Shown here piece by piece: positions 24,140 to 35,093 of a stretch of DNA of 64,000 nt. The DNA lies in NCBI GenBank assembly GCA_038503065.1, contig JBCAMK010000012.1, forward strand, positions 1,178,001 through 1,242,000, written 5' to 3'. Each line of letters opens with the position of its first letter. Position 1 is the stretch's first letter. Under the pieces are notes generated by a model. That model made no database searches. It was not told the DNA's origin and saw only the letters and a program-made list of their open reading frames with translations. The stretch is from Paragyromitra xinjiangensis (taxonomy: Eukaryota > Ascomycota > Pezizomycetes > Pezizales > Discinaceae). Position numbers and translations under genes: made by a program.

Positions 24140-25203
24140 CTACGCCTCTCTCCGTGCAAATGGAATATTTTTGTGTTCCTTCTGGGCCTTCCGTTTCCGT
24201 TTCTTCTCGACAACCTTGTTGAGTTGTTTGTCGTTGAGCTTGGAGTACTTGTCCATGAGGAGCATTTTCTTCTGTTCCGCTGTTGGTAGGATGTGGTTAG
24301 TGGGGGTGTATGGTATGGTGGTTGATGGTGGTGAATACCCTTTTTAAGATAAAACGGTTTCTTCCCCTGCTTAATCAAATCTCTCTCCTTCTTCTTATGC
24401 TCTCTTACAAGCTCCGACGTTCGATCTTTCTTTTCCTGTTGCTGCTTCTTCGATTGCTATTCACCAATGCTGTCAGCTTAGCTACCTTCTATAACATCGC
24501 CATACATACCATAGAGAGAACCATCTTCTTCAAAACGTCTTTGCGCCCTTCATCCCTCGTCTTTGCCATCTCCTGCTTCAACATCTTCATCTCATCCTCT
24601 TTATACCCCTCCAGGAACTCATAATTTTTCTTAAAAACCCTCTCGTCAAACACGCCCTTCACAGCGTCATCAAAGCGCGGATCACGGGGTAATGTCGCAG
24701 CGGTTAGAATTGGCGCAACGACCTCACGTCGACGGGTGACAGCGCGTTTCGACGAGACTTCTTGTGGGGCGTGTTTTGAGGAGCGTTTCAGCTCCTCTCG
24801 GGTCTTGCGGGGCTTTTTTTCTTTCGGGGTTGGAGGGTTAGGGGTGGCGCTTTTGAGGGCGGCGAGTTGGGATTTTACGGCGGCGATGCGGGATTCGCGG
24901 GTGTTGGGGGTGGGGGGTGATGGTTTGGAGGAGAGGGCCTTTTGGGCTTTGGCTAGAGCGCTGAAGGAGATTTTGGAGATTGCTTCTTGGGGGGTTTCCT
25001 GGAGGGTGGTTAGATTGGTGGTTTGGTGGTGGTGGGGGGGTTTGTACTTCTTCTTCATCTTCTTCACTACTAGGATCACTACCGTCTTCCTCCTCATCCA
25101 TTGAGATCCCCCCTTCGCTCTCCTCTCCGGAGACAAGATCACTCATAACTTCATCTTCATTGTCGTAATCCTCCAGTTGTGGCTTCACCCGTCGTAAACT
25201 CAT
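24140..25203 (-). CDS. rrp36: rRNA biogenesis protein RRP36
   Basis: Four exons, 25048-25203, 24510-24998, 24339-24456 and 24140-24279, give 300 aa. RRP36 is a nucleolar component of the 90S pre-ribosome needed for early 18S rRNA cleavages. The first 52 residues ([18 protein letters not shown]...) are acidic and end exactly at a 49-nt intron. The second exon then reads [19 protein letters not shown], a family hallmark. Further family motifs are [44 protein letters not shown] (about 145-170), [45 protein letters not shown] and the basic C-terminus ending FARREA. It is divergent from the FCP1-like gene 374 bases away. Confidence 0.95.
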
Positions 25204-25577
25204 ATTTGCTGCTTCCACAGCTGTTGCCGCAAGCTCCCACTCCCCACAAGAGAAAAAAAAAGCACCCGGGACCTGCCGTGTAACCCTAACCCCGACAGCA
25301 GGGTCAGGCAACCACGCAACATTCCCATAACGAAATCTCATGTGCGACATCTCCCTTCCCTCCCGACCAATCCTATTCTAGACACACTCAAATACTCTTG
25401 GAGGACTCGCTGGATGTACCTGCAAAAAGGGGCTTTTGCGGCTTTGAATTTGCTGGGACGTGTTAAACAGTTCTCGCCAAGGTCAGTGTCTCCTAATGCG
25501 GGCGGAGGGAAGGAAATGGATGTGAAGGGGGAAAAAAGCTGATTGAGCCCCCTAGATCTCACGTCGTGGTCGCAAAT
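25204..25577. promoter_or_regulatory. Divergent promoter region of RRP36 and the FCP1-like gene
   Basis: The 374 bases between the two start codons must serve both genes. Open frames crossing it are extensions of the neighbouring coding frames, not separate genes. No specific element was identified. Confidence 0.55.
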
Positions 25578-27355
25578 ATGTCTTCGTCAAACCCTACGTT
25601 TTCGCAACAACAGCCGTTGTCGGAGGAGGAAGTCGTGTTCAGGGGAAGAGCGGGTAGAAGGAGACGGCTAAGGAAGGAAATAGTGCCGCACCGAACTTCA
25701 ATCCCGGATCCGCGACCGTCTCCACCGTATATGTCTGGGAGTGGAAGCAGCAGTTATCGAGGTGAAAGAGGGGGTAGGAGTCGAGGGGGAGGGGTCCCGC
25801 TTCCGCCACGGCCGAGAACTCCGGAGGCGTGGGGGGGTAGCTACCGTGGTGATGGCCGAGGTGGGCGGTATGGGGATTCTGGTAGGGAAGGTCAAGGCTG
25901 GTATGAAGACTTGGGCCGTAGGAATGATAGCTATAGAGCTTCGGGATACGAGAGCGTGGGATCCAGGAATGCAGAGCCAGTTCGGTCTGTACCTGAGAGG
26001 GATGTTCGCAATCCTCAGAGGAACTACTACAGCCACGGAAACAATTCTACCAGCGGCAGCGGGGCTGTGCGTAGCCAACTCGACGCCGTCTACGGCAATG
26101 GCAGAAATACCAGCAGGGACGACCACTACAGAAGCCAGCACTATAGCCCACCTCCGCCTGTTGGCTACGACAGAGAACGTCCATCTTCTAGCTACCACAA
26201 CGCTCCTAGCACTCACCAGCAATACGACAGATATCAAGCCCCAGAACGGGCTTACCCTCCCCCACGAGAATCGTGGGACCGCCCTCCAAGCCTCCCGCAG
26301 CGTCCTAGCGGCGAACTCAACTATAGGTCCGATCATCGACAGTCCCCTCTCCCCCGTGGTCCATTATCATCATCACGGTTCAGCCAAGGTATTGACAAAA
26401 ACTCTAGGTACTCATCATCAAGCGCCCTCGCAACCTCTGGCACCTCCAGCAAAAAAGCCCGCGGCCTCGCCAAGAAGGCACGAAAACGCGAAGCCGCACT
26501 CCTAAACCCTCCTCCCCCTCCTCCCCCTCCTCCCCCTCCCCTCCCCCTCCCCCTCCCCCTCCCACCCACCGCCGCTTCACCACCTCTCCACCCCCACCCA
26601 TCCCCCTCTCCAAAACCATCCTCCCAATCCCAAGCCCCACAGACCTCTACCTAGCCACCACCCTCCTCCCATCCCCCCGCCTCACCACCCCAACCCGCCA
26701 CCTCATAATCCTCGACCTCAACGGCACCCTCCTCGCGCGCGAAAAAGGAAAAGCCAGATCCGGCTCCCTGAACCCAACTCCCCGACCAGGACTCGGCTTA
26801 TTCCTAAGCTACATATTCACCCACTTCAGCGTAATGGTCTGGAGCAGCGCCCAACCCGAGAACGTACGACTCATGGTCCGTGCGCTCTTCACCGAAGCCC
26901 AGGAACGCGCCCTACTGGCTTGCTGGGGCCGCGATACCCTCGGTCTCACGAAATCGCAGTTTGTGGCTAAAACTCAGGTTTATAAACGTTTGGAACGGGT
27001 GTGGACGGGGGAGTATGAGGTTGTGCATCATACGAGGGGGATGCGGTGGGATCAGACGAATACATTGTTGTTGGATGATAGTCCGGCGAAGGCGAAGGGA
27101 CAGCCGTGGAATCATGCAGAGGTTCCGGAGTTTTTGGGGTCGGCGAGGGAGAAGAGGGAGGATCGCGCGTTGTGGGCGCTGGTGGGGTATTTGGAGGAGT
27201 GTAGGTGGAGGGGGAATGTTAGTGCTTTTGTTAGGGAGGTGCCGTTTGAGGTTGGGGGGAAGTGGGAGGCGGTTGGGGTGGAGGTGTTGAGAGAGTTTGA
27301 GGGTTGTGGGGGAGTTGGGGGAGGGGGAGGAAGAGGTGAGGTTGTAGTGGGTTGA
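25578..27355 (+). CDS. FCP1/NIF-family (HAD) phosphatase-like protein, frame change inside
   Basis: The N-terminal part (25578 to about 26510) is Arg/Gly/Ser/Tyr-rich and disordered, with a KKARGLAKKARKREAALL basic helix at its end. The C-terminal part, in another register from about 26575, reads PIPLSKTILPIPSPTDLYLA and then the FCP1-homology fold: ILDLNGTLLARE (DNA about 26708-26743), FSVMVWSSAQPENV (motif II Ser) and NTLLLDDSPAKA (motif III Asp pair), ending at 27355. The family normally runs through both parts. The two registers meet in a CCTCCCC-rich tract at about 26510-26570. The N-terminal frame otherwise stops at 26654. Possible explanations are a length error or indel in the repeat, or an intron (for example 26389-26642, GT-AG, phase-compatible but without a clear branch site). 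The second catalytic Asp is Asn (DLNGT), which I recall also from related fungal and plant proteins. Confidence 0.75.
26506..26575. repeat. CCTCCCC-rich low-complexity tract
   Basis: This is a run of CCTCCC/CCCCTC units in the FCP1-like gene. It reads as polyproline in one frame and Pro/Leu or Pro/Ser in the others, so all frames stay open and a small length change would shift the reading frame unnoticed. Confidence 0.85.
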
Positions 27356-29177
27356 GTGATACATGGAGTAGCATTAAGTAGATAAGGATTATGGTAGTGT
27401 GGTTGTATACCCTAGTGTTGGACCAGTTTGTTTCTGGGAGGGTATTCCGTTTGGAGTAAACATTTATACCCTGGGGCTCTATCTAGTTTGTTCGTGGGCG
27501 GAAGTGCAGGTGCAGTTGAATGCCTTTCATCTAAACTCGAGTGATCATACATGGTGGATCAATCTACCTACGCAGGAAACCCTCGACACTAAAATATAAA
27601 AGTATTTCTGAATAAATCTCAACTACCTAGGCGAAGATTAAAAACACAGATCATATCCCAGAGAAGTAGCCACCTCAGCAGCAAAATTATTGATTAGTCA
27701 CAACCTATCACTCGGGCTACACAGACACGCCATTTTTAGACAATACTCTCCAACCACAGAGTACTCCACACAGCAAATGACGTAAAAGCAAATGTAAACA
27801 GACCCAGAAGCATTTATTAAAAGCCATATATAGAATAACGCCTAAGAGTCTCCCAGTCGAGAGCTTAATCAACAAAGTCTTGATCCCATATTCCACAACA
27901 ACCACCAACCCTATAATAAACCACCCAGTATCACGGAAGATAAGAACTACACCCCAGTTAACCCTGCAGCCGAGGTACTCGGGGGCCGAGACCCCGGACT
28001 CCGAGCTTTGAACTGTACTTAGGGGAGAATTGCGCCATTGAAACTCAGGTCACGGAAGTCCGGGTGGATGGTAATCCGGGTTATATTTATCGATGGGTTG
28101 GGTAACCGAGAGTTAGGTTGAGGGTTGTGACGAATACGAATACGAGGGGTGAGAAGTGTGGTGGTTTGGTTATGGCTATCTACTCTTCGGTTTTTTTTTT
28201 TTGGCTGTAATTAGAACCTGGGTATTTCTTACTTCATACGTATCGTCGGATTAAAGATTACTAGCAATGTCTTGATACATTCGTGCTAGGAGTAGATGTT
28301 GGGTGAGAGAGTGACGGTTTATCTGCTGAATGGTGAATATGTTTATCCATCATATCTATCCAATTGTTACCATTATCTATCTCAACCATCTATTACCATC
28401 TATGCTCCCAGTTCCGAACGAGTCCCTACCCCAAACCCCTACCCACAACAACCATCACCACATCCCAACCAGACTAATCACCTCCACGACGATCAAGCTC
28501 CACGACGTCCCTAAAAATCTCTCCCCACCGCCATTCAACCTTTACCATCGGATATCCACCCGGTATTCATCTTACAACACACGTCACGCGCTTACGCTCG
28601 GTTAGACGATGATCCTATACTATCTCGTAAACATGAAACGTCCGCTAGCTCGGAGGCGGTCGTATCATACAAGATCTACACAACATCAGCACGGGGAACA
28701 TTGTATCCGTAAAGGTGTCAGTTTAACGTCATGAAACGGCAGCATACCCTACGGTTATCGATCGCGGTACGTAAACGACGAGTGATATCCCGTGGCCGCG
28801 ACGATCCACAATCATAAAAAATCACTCGCACGTAATATCCAGAACGGGACTGCACAACAAGACCTACTAGTCTAAAAGCAAGGAGGCTATTACTATCGTA
28901 TCTCTAGGTTTATTCCCCCGAGCACTCGGGACGAAAGCACAACCCGACCAGCATACAAGAACCCACCACAGTTGCGATCGTGACGCACTTTAGTAGCCCC
29001 CAAGATCGAATGAAACCACACGGGAAACAAAAACGTTTTGATGCAGCTGACCGGCGTCAAAAACGTCGGAAACTCGATCTCTGCTTCGTGCACGTGTACC
29101 ATGTGTCTCAAGTTCATGCTGCGCTGATCTGGGTACAGATGACTTAAGCCAAATCTTCATCTTGATTTAGTAGTATA
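27356..29177. other. Intergenic, no gene seen
   Basis: This is the region downstream of the FCP1-like gene. It contains a T12-type homopolymer near 28190 and CpG-rich sequence at about 28560-28860. Open frames are below 95 aa and without domains. CpG retention argues against strong RIP-type mutation of this part. Confidence 0.5.
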
Positions 29178-29251
29178 CGGCGGGTCATTTGTATGAGAGT
29201 GCAGAAAAGAATTTTAGCATGGCAACCACTAACCGAAGGGCGGGTAACACC
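29178..29251 (+). repeat. Left terminal inverted repeat of the MITE
   Basis: 74 bases, pairing with 29845-29918. The mismatches fall in the middle part (TTTTAGCATGG here versus TTTCAGCGTGG in the other end). Confidence 0.93.
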
Positions 29252-29844
29252 CTCCAAGAAACCATCAAGATACGGATTTTCTCACAACTAGTTGCAGCAA
29301 AGCCAAGTTACCTGCAATCTAGCATCTAGAGAATATATTCCGGAGTTTTTATTTCATATTTGTAAGTTAATATAACTCTAAGTGTAAGCTCTTGCATAGC
29401 TACATGTATGTTGCTGCCAGTGGTCAGGGTGAGCTATAAGCGAGCCTGGGAAACTTGGTTTTTGGCTGTGGGGTGACACTTGCAGTGACTACATGTATAC
29501 AAGTTAAGTGACTTTGTAACAATTCAACTTTCAAGATTATAGGTTGATGATAGAAGCTTCACATAGTTTTAGTAATCCTTTGTATTTAAGGTGAAGGCTG
29601 CAATTAGTTGCAAATTTGGCCACAGAAATCAAATGCTTAACCTGTAGCGATGGGCTTCGCTTACAGCAGTCCCTGCCCCTCCTACTAGTATTAGAACCAG
29701 ATGCACTCATGCAACAAACTTGCAGTTTAGTTATACTAGTTCATAAATATGAAGCAACAGTCCCGGAATATTTTTCTAACTACTAGTTTAAGCCTGCTGC
29801 CAGTGCCTTTAGTATCAAAATCAGTATCTTTATGATTTTCTTAT

Positions 29845-29918
29845 GGTGTTACCCGCCCTTCGGTTAGTGGTTGCCACGCTGAAATTCTTTTCTGCACTCT
29901 CATACAAATGACCCGCCG
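29845..29918 (-). repeat. Right terminal inverted repeat of the MITE
   Basis: Inverted partner of 29178-29251, followed directly by the TA of the presumed target duplication. Confidence 0.93.
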
Positions 29919-30816
29919 TAAGTAGCCTTATTTATGCATACCCAAACCTTGGGTGTTTCCACCACTCAGAACTGAAGTCATAGCAACGCATGGAGGGGTA
30001 CCAGGAAATGCAGTTTTGATCTCGCTAATTGAAGATATATCTTGCTTACTAGAGATCGTCGCATCCAATAAACGACCTCCATCTAAAACTTGGTACTTAT
30101 TGCCCTAACAGTTTTTCCCCCCTGCATTCGTGAAGTAGATGGTAGAGAAAAGATCTTTGATATCAGGTTATACGCAGTACCTAGTAAACACAAGGTATCT
30201 AATATACACGCACAAAGAAAGAAAAAAACAAAGCGACTGCAGAGTTCGAGACGGCTAGCGTAAATATTTCAACCCAATCACACTCTTCAAACAATCGTCA
30301 CTACCATTCCGTCCAGCGCCGATTACCCGATATCCCATAATAACCCCTTCCCAACCAACCACCATGAGCCCCAAAACACAAGAAAATATATTATAACTCC
30401 CCCACCAACCATTTAAACTTTTATTATCACCTCCCAAAGCTTGGCCTTAGTTAGAGAGCGATAGGAAATAAAAAACCCCCACCCGTTTGAAAAAACAAAA
30501 CGAAACAAAAAGTATCCCATGTATTAGAAGAAAGGAGAGAAACGAGACGCAAATAAAAAAACGAAAAAACTCCCCATGTTATGCCTTTCAATCCTGCCAT
30601 CCACCTAGCAACCCTGGGAAAAAAATCAAAACCGAGAAAGACAGGCGAAACCCAGCCAAATACAACCATTTTTTTGTTCGTCCGGAGTCCAGACCCATCG
30701 AGATGCCACACATGAAAAACCACAAAACTCCGGAAAAAATATAAACAAGAAATGTAAGAAAAAAAGAGCCAAAAGCGGCGCTTCAACTCACGAACCTAGA
30801 GGGCATAATGATCAAC
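29919..30816. other. Intergenic, A-rich, no gene seen
   Basis: This is the 3' flank of the PH-LRR gene. A-rich sequence at about 30480-30770 opens long but low-quality frames on both strands. No gene is supported. Confidence 0.55.
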
Positions 30817-33800
30817 TCATGTTGAAAGAAAATCGCCTAATGGAGGTCCAAGCCGTCGCTGAAAGTCTTTCCGGTGGTATAACTCTAAGTTCCTGACAAG
30901 GAGCCGCTGTAACCTTTGCGCCTCGCTCTCCCACTTCTCCTCCAGGAGCATTAGATTTTGCTCCACTCCTGCTACACCTAGCGACTCATCTGCGAAAGTC
31001 ACTTTCTTCTTTTCGGATTTGCTAAGTCTTCGTAAACCGAGGGTAGGTCTTTGGCTGCTTTTGTGCTTAGTATCCTTGTTTGATCCTTTCTCTTGAGCCT
31101 CCGTGGGTTGGAAAAGTTTGTCTTTAAGACACTTGACATGTTCGGCCCTGTCGCGGTCCATCCGTGGGATGTAAAGCAGTGTCTTATTTATCTCCATTGC
31201 GTTGACTAAGGCAGTGAAACCCTGGAGATGAATTTCGTTCATCTCGCAATGAAGCTCGCGAAGAGTTGTGTTTTTTGCCAGCATCGAAGAAAGCTCCATT
31301 GCACCCGGGATACCCAATGATTGCACTTTCGTCTAATGTTAGCGGTTTGCACTACGAATTCTGATAAAACAAGACAACTTACACTCAATCCTTAGGATCT
31401 CTAAGGTTTTGTTCTCCGCTAAGCATCCAAGTGGCTTAACTAGTCCTGCTCCAAGTCTGTTCAACGTATTAGCCATTTGCAACAAATATCACATCGAGAT
31501 TCAAGTTACCTAGCACTTTCAAGAACGCCCTGCTCTCCTGACAATATTAGTTCCTTTAGAGTATTATTCTTCGCAAACATCTCGCCCATTGAATTGCAAG
31601 TTTCTTGGCCTGCTTCGTACGGTAACGAAACCTTGGACAAATCCAGAAAAGTGATGGTCTTGTTGACTTTCATCGCATCCATCAGCTCTCTGAACATATC
31701 ATCCTTGGGATAATCGATCATTCTCATAGTCAAGTGAGTCGGTGTAATGCCATTCGCTATACATTCGACGAGTTTATCGTGATTTATAGAAAGTGGGTTC
31801 TGCCCAATATAAAGATGGAGGTTTCTCGGGTTACCAGGAGTTCGTGACATAGAGTGCATGAATATTGCTATGTCTCTGGATGTTAAGCCGCACTGGGTGA
31901 GAGTTAAGTGGCGGAGAGAGTCCGACTGCGGGCTGGCTAGGTAAGCTGAGACAGCGTCTATAGTCTCATTGTTAAGTTTCGTCTCACTGTGATCAAGTTA
32001 GAATCATCAATCGCCACTTGGAAAAAAATGACTAGGAGTTACCTCAAGTCCAAATCTTCCAGTCTCCATCTCAACAAAGTTTCTGCTGTGAGGAGTGCAT
32101 CGTCACCAGACGTCCTTAGAAGCCTTGATAGGTTCAACTTCCTTAGGAAAGGAAAGTAGGACATCGTATTATTCAGACTAGGTGCGTGAATCCGGCCAGG
32201 ATTTCCACATAGATTCAACGACTCCAAAGTATTCTCATGCGCTATCAGAGAGTTCAAGAACAGTGTCAAGAACCTCTCTGTCAACCCACATCTTGCAAGC
32301 TCAAACCCACGGAAGTGCGCGAGCTTGGAAGCAGCTGCATCAACCAACCAATCAAGATCCGATTCAACCAATTCAATCCCCGTAAGATCAAACCAATCAA
32401 CGTTTGTCAAACCCCTTCTGCAGAGTGGCATGATTGCCTCCACAATACCACATCCGCTCTCAGGCTTGGAAGTCCCTACATCCTCTCCAGTGCGGGGCTT
32501 TCTCTTCATGCACTCACAAAAGTCCATTCTCCTCAACTTTCCACTATAAAGTGCCAAAGCTCGGAGTTCATGTATTAAAAGCGAATCCCTCTTGCCGCCT
32601 GCCGCCTTTAGATTGATTGCTCGTCCTGACCGCCCAAGCCTGGGCTCATATTCAGATCCGTGAACATCATGGACTTTATGCAATGCTTCAAGGCTAATCC
32701 CTCGGAATGATATTGAAGAAAACGATTCGTTCCATCTTAATGACCTCATGACAGCAAGCAATTCTAGATCTGTGTATTGCCGTCGCCGAGAGAATGCTGG
32801 CGGATAGAGCACGAATTGGGGAGCATCCTCGACGTCCATATGTATTCCATACACGATATTGGATGCATCCAGGTCATACGCAGTACCTAATCCACCAATG
32901 TCAATAGTGGCCTGGCTAAATCTAAGACTAAGGTAAATTACAATAAGCAGCTAGAGTGCGGTCAAACCCATTGAAATCATCGCCAGGTGTGCAAGGAATA
33001 TCTGGCAGGGCCTCATCCTTCATATTCTCAGGGATATCCACAGAGAAAGGAGACATAAGGTAATTCGGTCTGAGATAATCTGAGGCTTGGCGAAGCGCCT
33101 GGATTATATCTGATGCATCAGTCGAAGCCAGATGCACTTTTTGGGCCACTCTACATGGTGATCTATAGTTTTTTTGTGAGCAAAAACCTCAACACCGGAT
33201 TTACAGCATTTTTACCTAAAAGTGAGACTGAAAGAATCGTCTGCGTCCGATATTGAAAGTCCAATAAGGTTGAGAATTCCATAGGAACTTGAAGTGGCGG
33301 CAGAAATTAGAGAAGTGGTGCTTCTGTTGGGAGTAATTTTAGGTATCGGTACAAGGTGAACTTTGTGAATCCCAATTACGAGGTAACATATTGTTGAATA
33401 CATCTTCTGAAGGTCTTCAGCGGATCCGGCTTTGTGACCATGCATCTTCCCTGCTCGTTGGACGACCCGGAAGATCTGGAAGTGTGTTGGTGAATAGTCT
33501 TTTTCCGCCTCCAATCGACGGGCAATGTGCTCAACTGTGGAGTCCGAAAATGGAGGAGGTAGCTTGACGATTCTCGAATACCGGGAAATTTGTCTCAAAA
33601 TATCCAACCATTTTTGAGCTTCAGCAGGTGTCCCTACTTGCAACATTGTTGAAGATGGCGTTCCGTTCGAATCGTCTAGGTGGTCCACCTGAACTGAGCA
33701 CGCCAGGTCTGCATCCCCTCCAAAGCGATAAACGGCGACAACCTGATTCATCATAGTGACCAATGCGCCCTCATTGCCCAAATCTCCCAACGAGCCAATC

Positions 33801-34351
33801 GATGACGCTCTTCCAGTCGTTGGTGATCTTGCCGGAACCCCGAACGCTTCATTCGCTTTCTGCCCCGATTTGTACCTCAACAATTCCTCATTCGTCAAAA
33901 CCATAAACTCCTTCTTCCTCCTCAATAACCCTCCCGTCGAAATAACCTCCCCAGAATGAACCACAACCTTGTTACTCGGATTTATCGTATAAAGGAAGTC
34001 TGACTGCGACGAATCGATCGAAGAGCTACCGGATGACTCGGGTTGTAGTCTAGGGCTCGCGGGATCCCGGTCCCGGCCCCTCAGGGATCCGAACATAGAC
34101 CTAGGCCGCTGCCCAGGATTTTTCGTCAGGACTCGCGGGCGAGGAACCACATTGCTAGACACCACCGTAGTGTATTCCTGGTATCCGCCGGCACCACTGC
34201 TGAAGAAGGCAGACTTCGGCCTCTGCTTGATGATGGTTGCATCTTTCGAAGACCATATTGAGGGGTCGGCGTCGGGCAATATGGTTGGTCGGGTGAAGAA
34301 GGCAAAACTCTTTCGCCTAGCAGAACCTCCATCGTGAGACGCGGACAGCAT
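30817..34351 (-). CDS. PH-domain and leucine-rich-repeat protein (CARMIL-like architecture)
   Basis: Six exons, 33216-34351, 32942-33150, 32043-32886, 31510-31986, 31383-31456 and 30817-31325, give 1,082 aa with all phases consistent. The N-terminus is disordered and Ser/Arg-rich. About residues 130-270 look like a pleckstrin-homology fold (VVVHSGEVISTGGLLRRKKEF, LQVGTPAEAQKWLDILRQI). A linker and helical region follow. From about residue 450 there are repeated leucine-rich units: NTLESLNLCGNPG, LRKLNLSRLL, LEDLDLR, LRHLTLTQCGLTSRDI, NKTITFLDLSKVSL, NNTLKELILSGEQG and NTTLRELHCEMNEI. The C-terminal 130 residues are basic and charged. The PH-plus-LRR order resembles CARMIL-type actin/membrane regulators; the fungal members I know of are uncharacterised. 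The upstream region is purine/CT-rich. Confidence 0.9.
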
Positions 34352-35072
34352 TCTTCAAGCAGTGAGACACTGGCTGAACACGGTTGAAGTGCTGATCACT
34401 GAGCAACAAACAACCAACAATAATGCAAATAGCAACAATTCTCGAAGACGCAAAAACTCACAAGCACACGGACGGCAGGCAAAATGTAAATTTTAAAAAA
34501 ATAAAAAATAAAAAAAAAGGATCGTTTAAAAATATCAAACGGGTCCAATCTCCAGCCAACGATGAGATCTGTTCCGAAAAAGGAATAAGAACGGCAGGGA
34601 ATATGAGGAATGTTGCAATTCAATGGCTAAGAGCACGAATTGGGTGAGGGATGGCAGGGGTCGTAGTTAAAGACCCCATGGAACGTAGAAGAGCAGGAAG
34701 ACGGCAGGAGGAGATGGCAGGAGGAGCCAACGGTAATGGGGGGAGGAAGGGGAAGAAGAAAAGGAAGGGGAAAGGCGGAGAGGGTGAGGGAGGGTGAGAG
34801 ACCACCCGGAGTATTTAGGAAGAGGATGAAGGCTCAATTGGAGGGAGGGGAATGGAGGGGGGTGGATGGAAGAGTGGATTGGGGGAGGGGAGGAGCAGCA
34901 GGAGAGAACCAGAGGAGGAGTGGACGGGAAAGACAAGAAGAGCCTGAACTGAGTGAACTGAACTGTACTGTGAACACAGTTAGATACGAGACTGGCCAGA
35001 CACACAAACAGAAAACAGTTGGACAGGAGAGACAACAGAACAGGACGGAACGAACAGATGGATTTCTGCCGA

Positions 35073-35093
35073 GCTGCTGCTGCTGCTGCTGCT
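35073..35093. repeat. GCT trinucleotide microsatellite
   Basis: Seven GCT units in the far upstream region of the PH-LRR gene. Confidence 0.85.

Larger units (their letters stand above)
29178..29918. mobile_element. MITE-like DNA element with 74-bp terminal inverted repeats
   Basis: The ends 29178-29251 and 29845-29918 are inverted copies of each other with only two mismatches over 74 bases, both beginning CGGCGGGTCATTTGTATGAG. The dinucleotide TA lies immediately outside each end (29176-29177 and 29919-29920), as expected for a TA target-site duplication of the Tc1/mariner superfamily. The 590-base interior has no open frame of note, so the element is non-autonomous. Near-identical ends suggest a fairly recent insertion. 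No second copy is visible in this window. Confidence 0.93.

Noticed and set aside
25698..26336. Minus-strand 212-codon frame and plus-strand 254-codon frame over the FCP1-like gene
   Set aside because: Both are shadows of the Arg/Gly/Ser-rich coding sequence in the correct frame, and they lack any motif.
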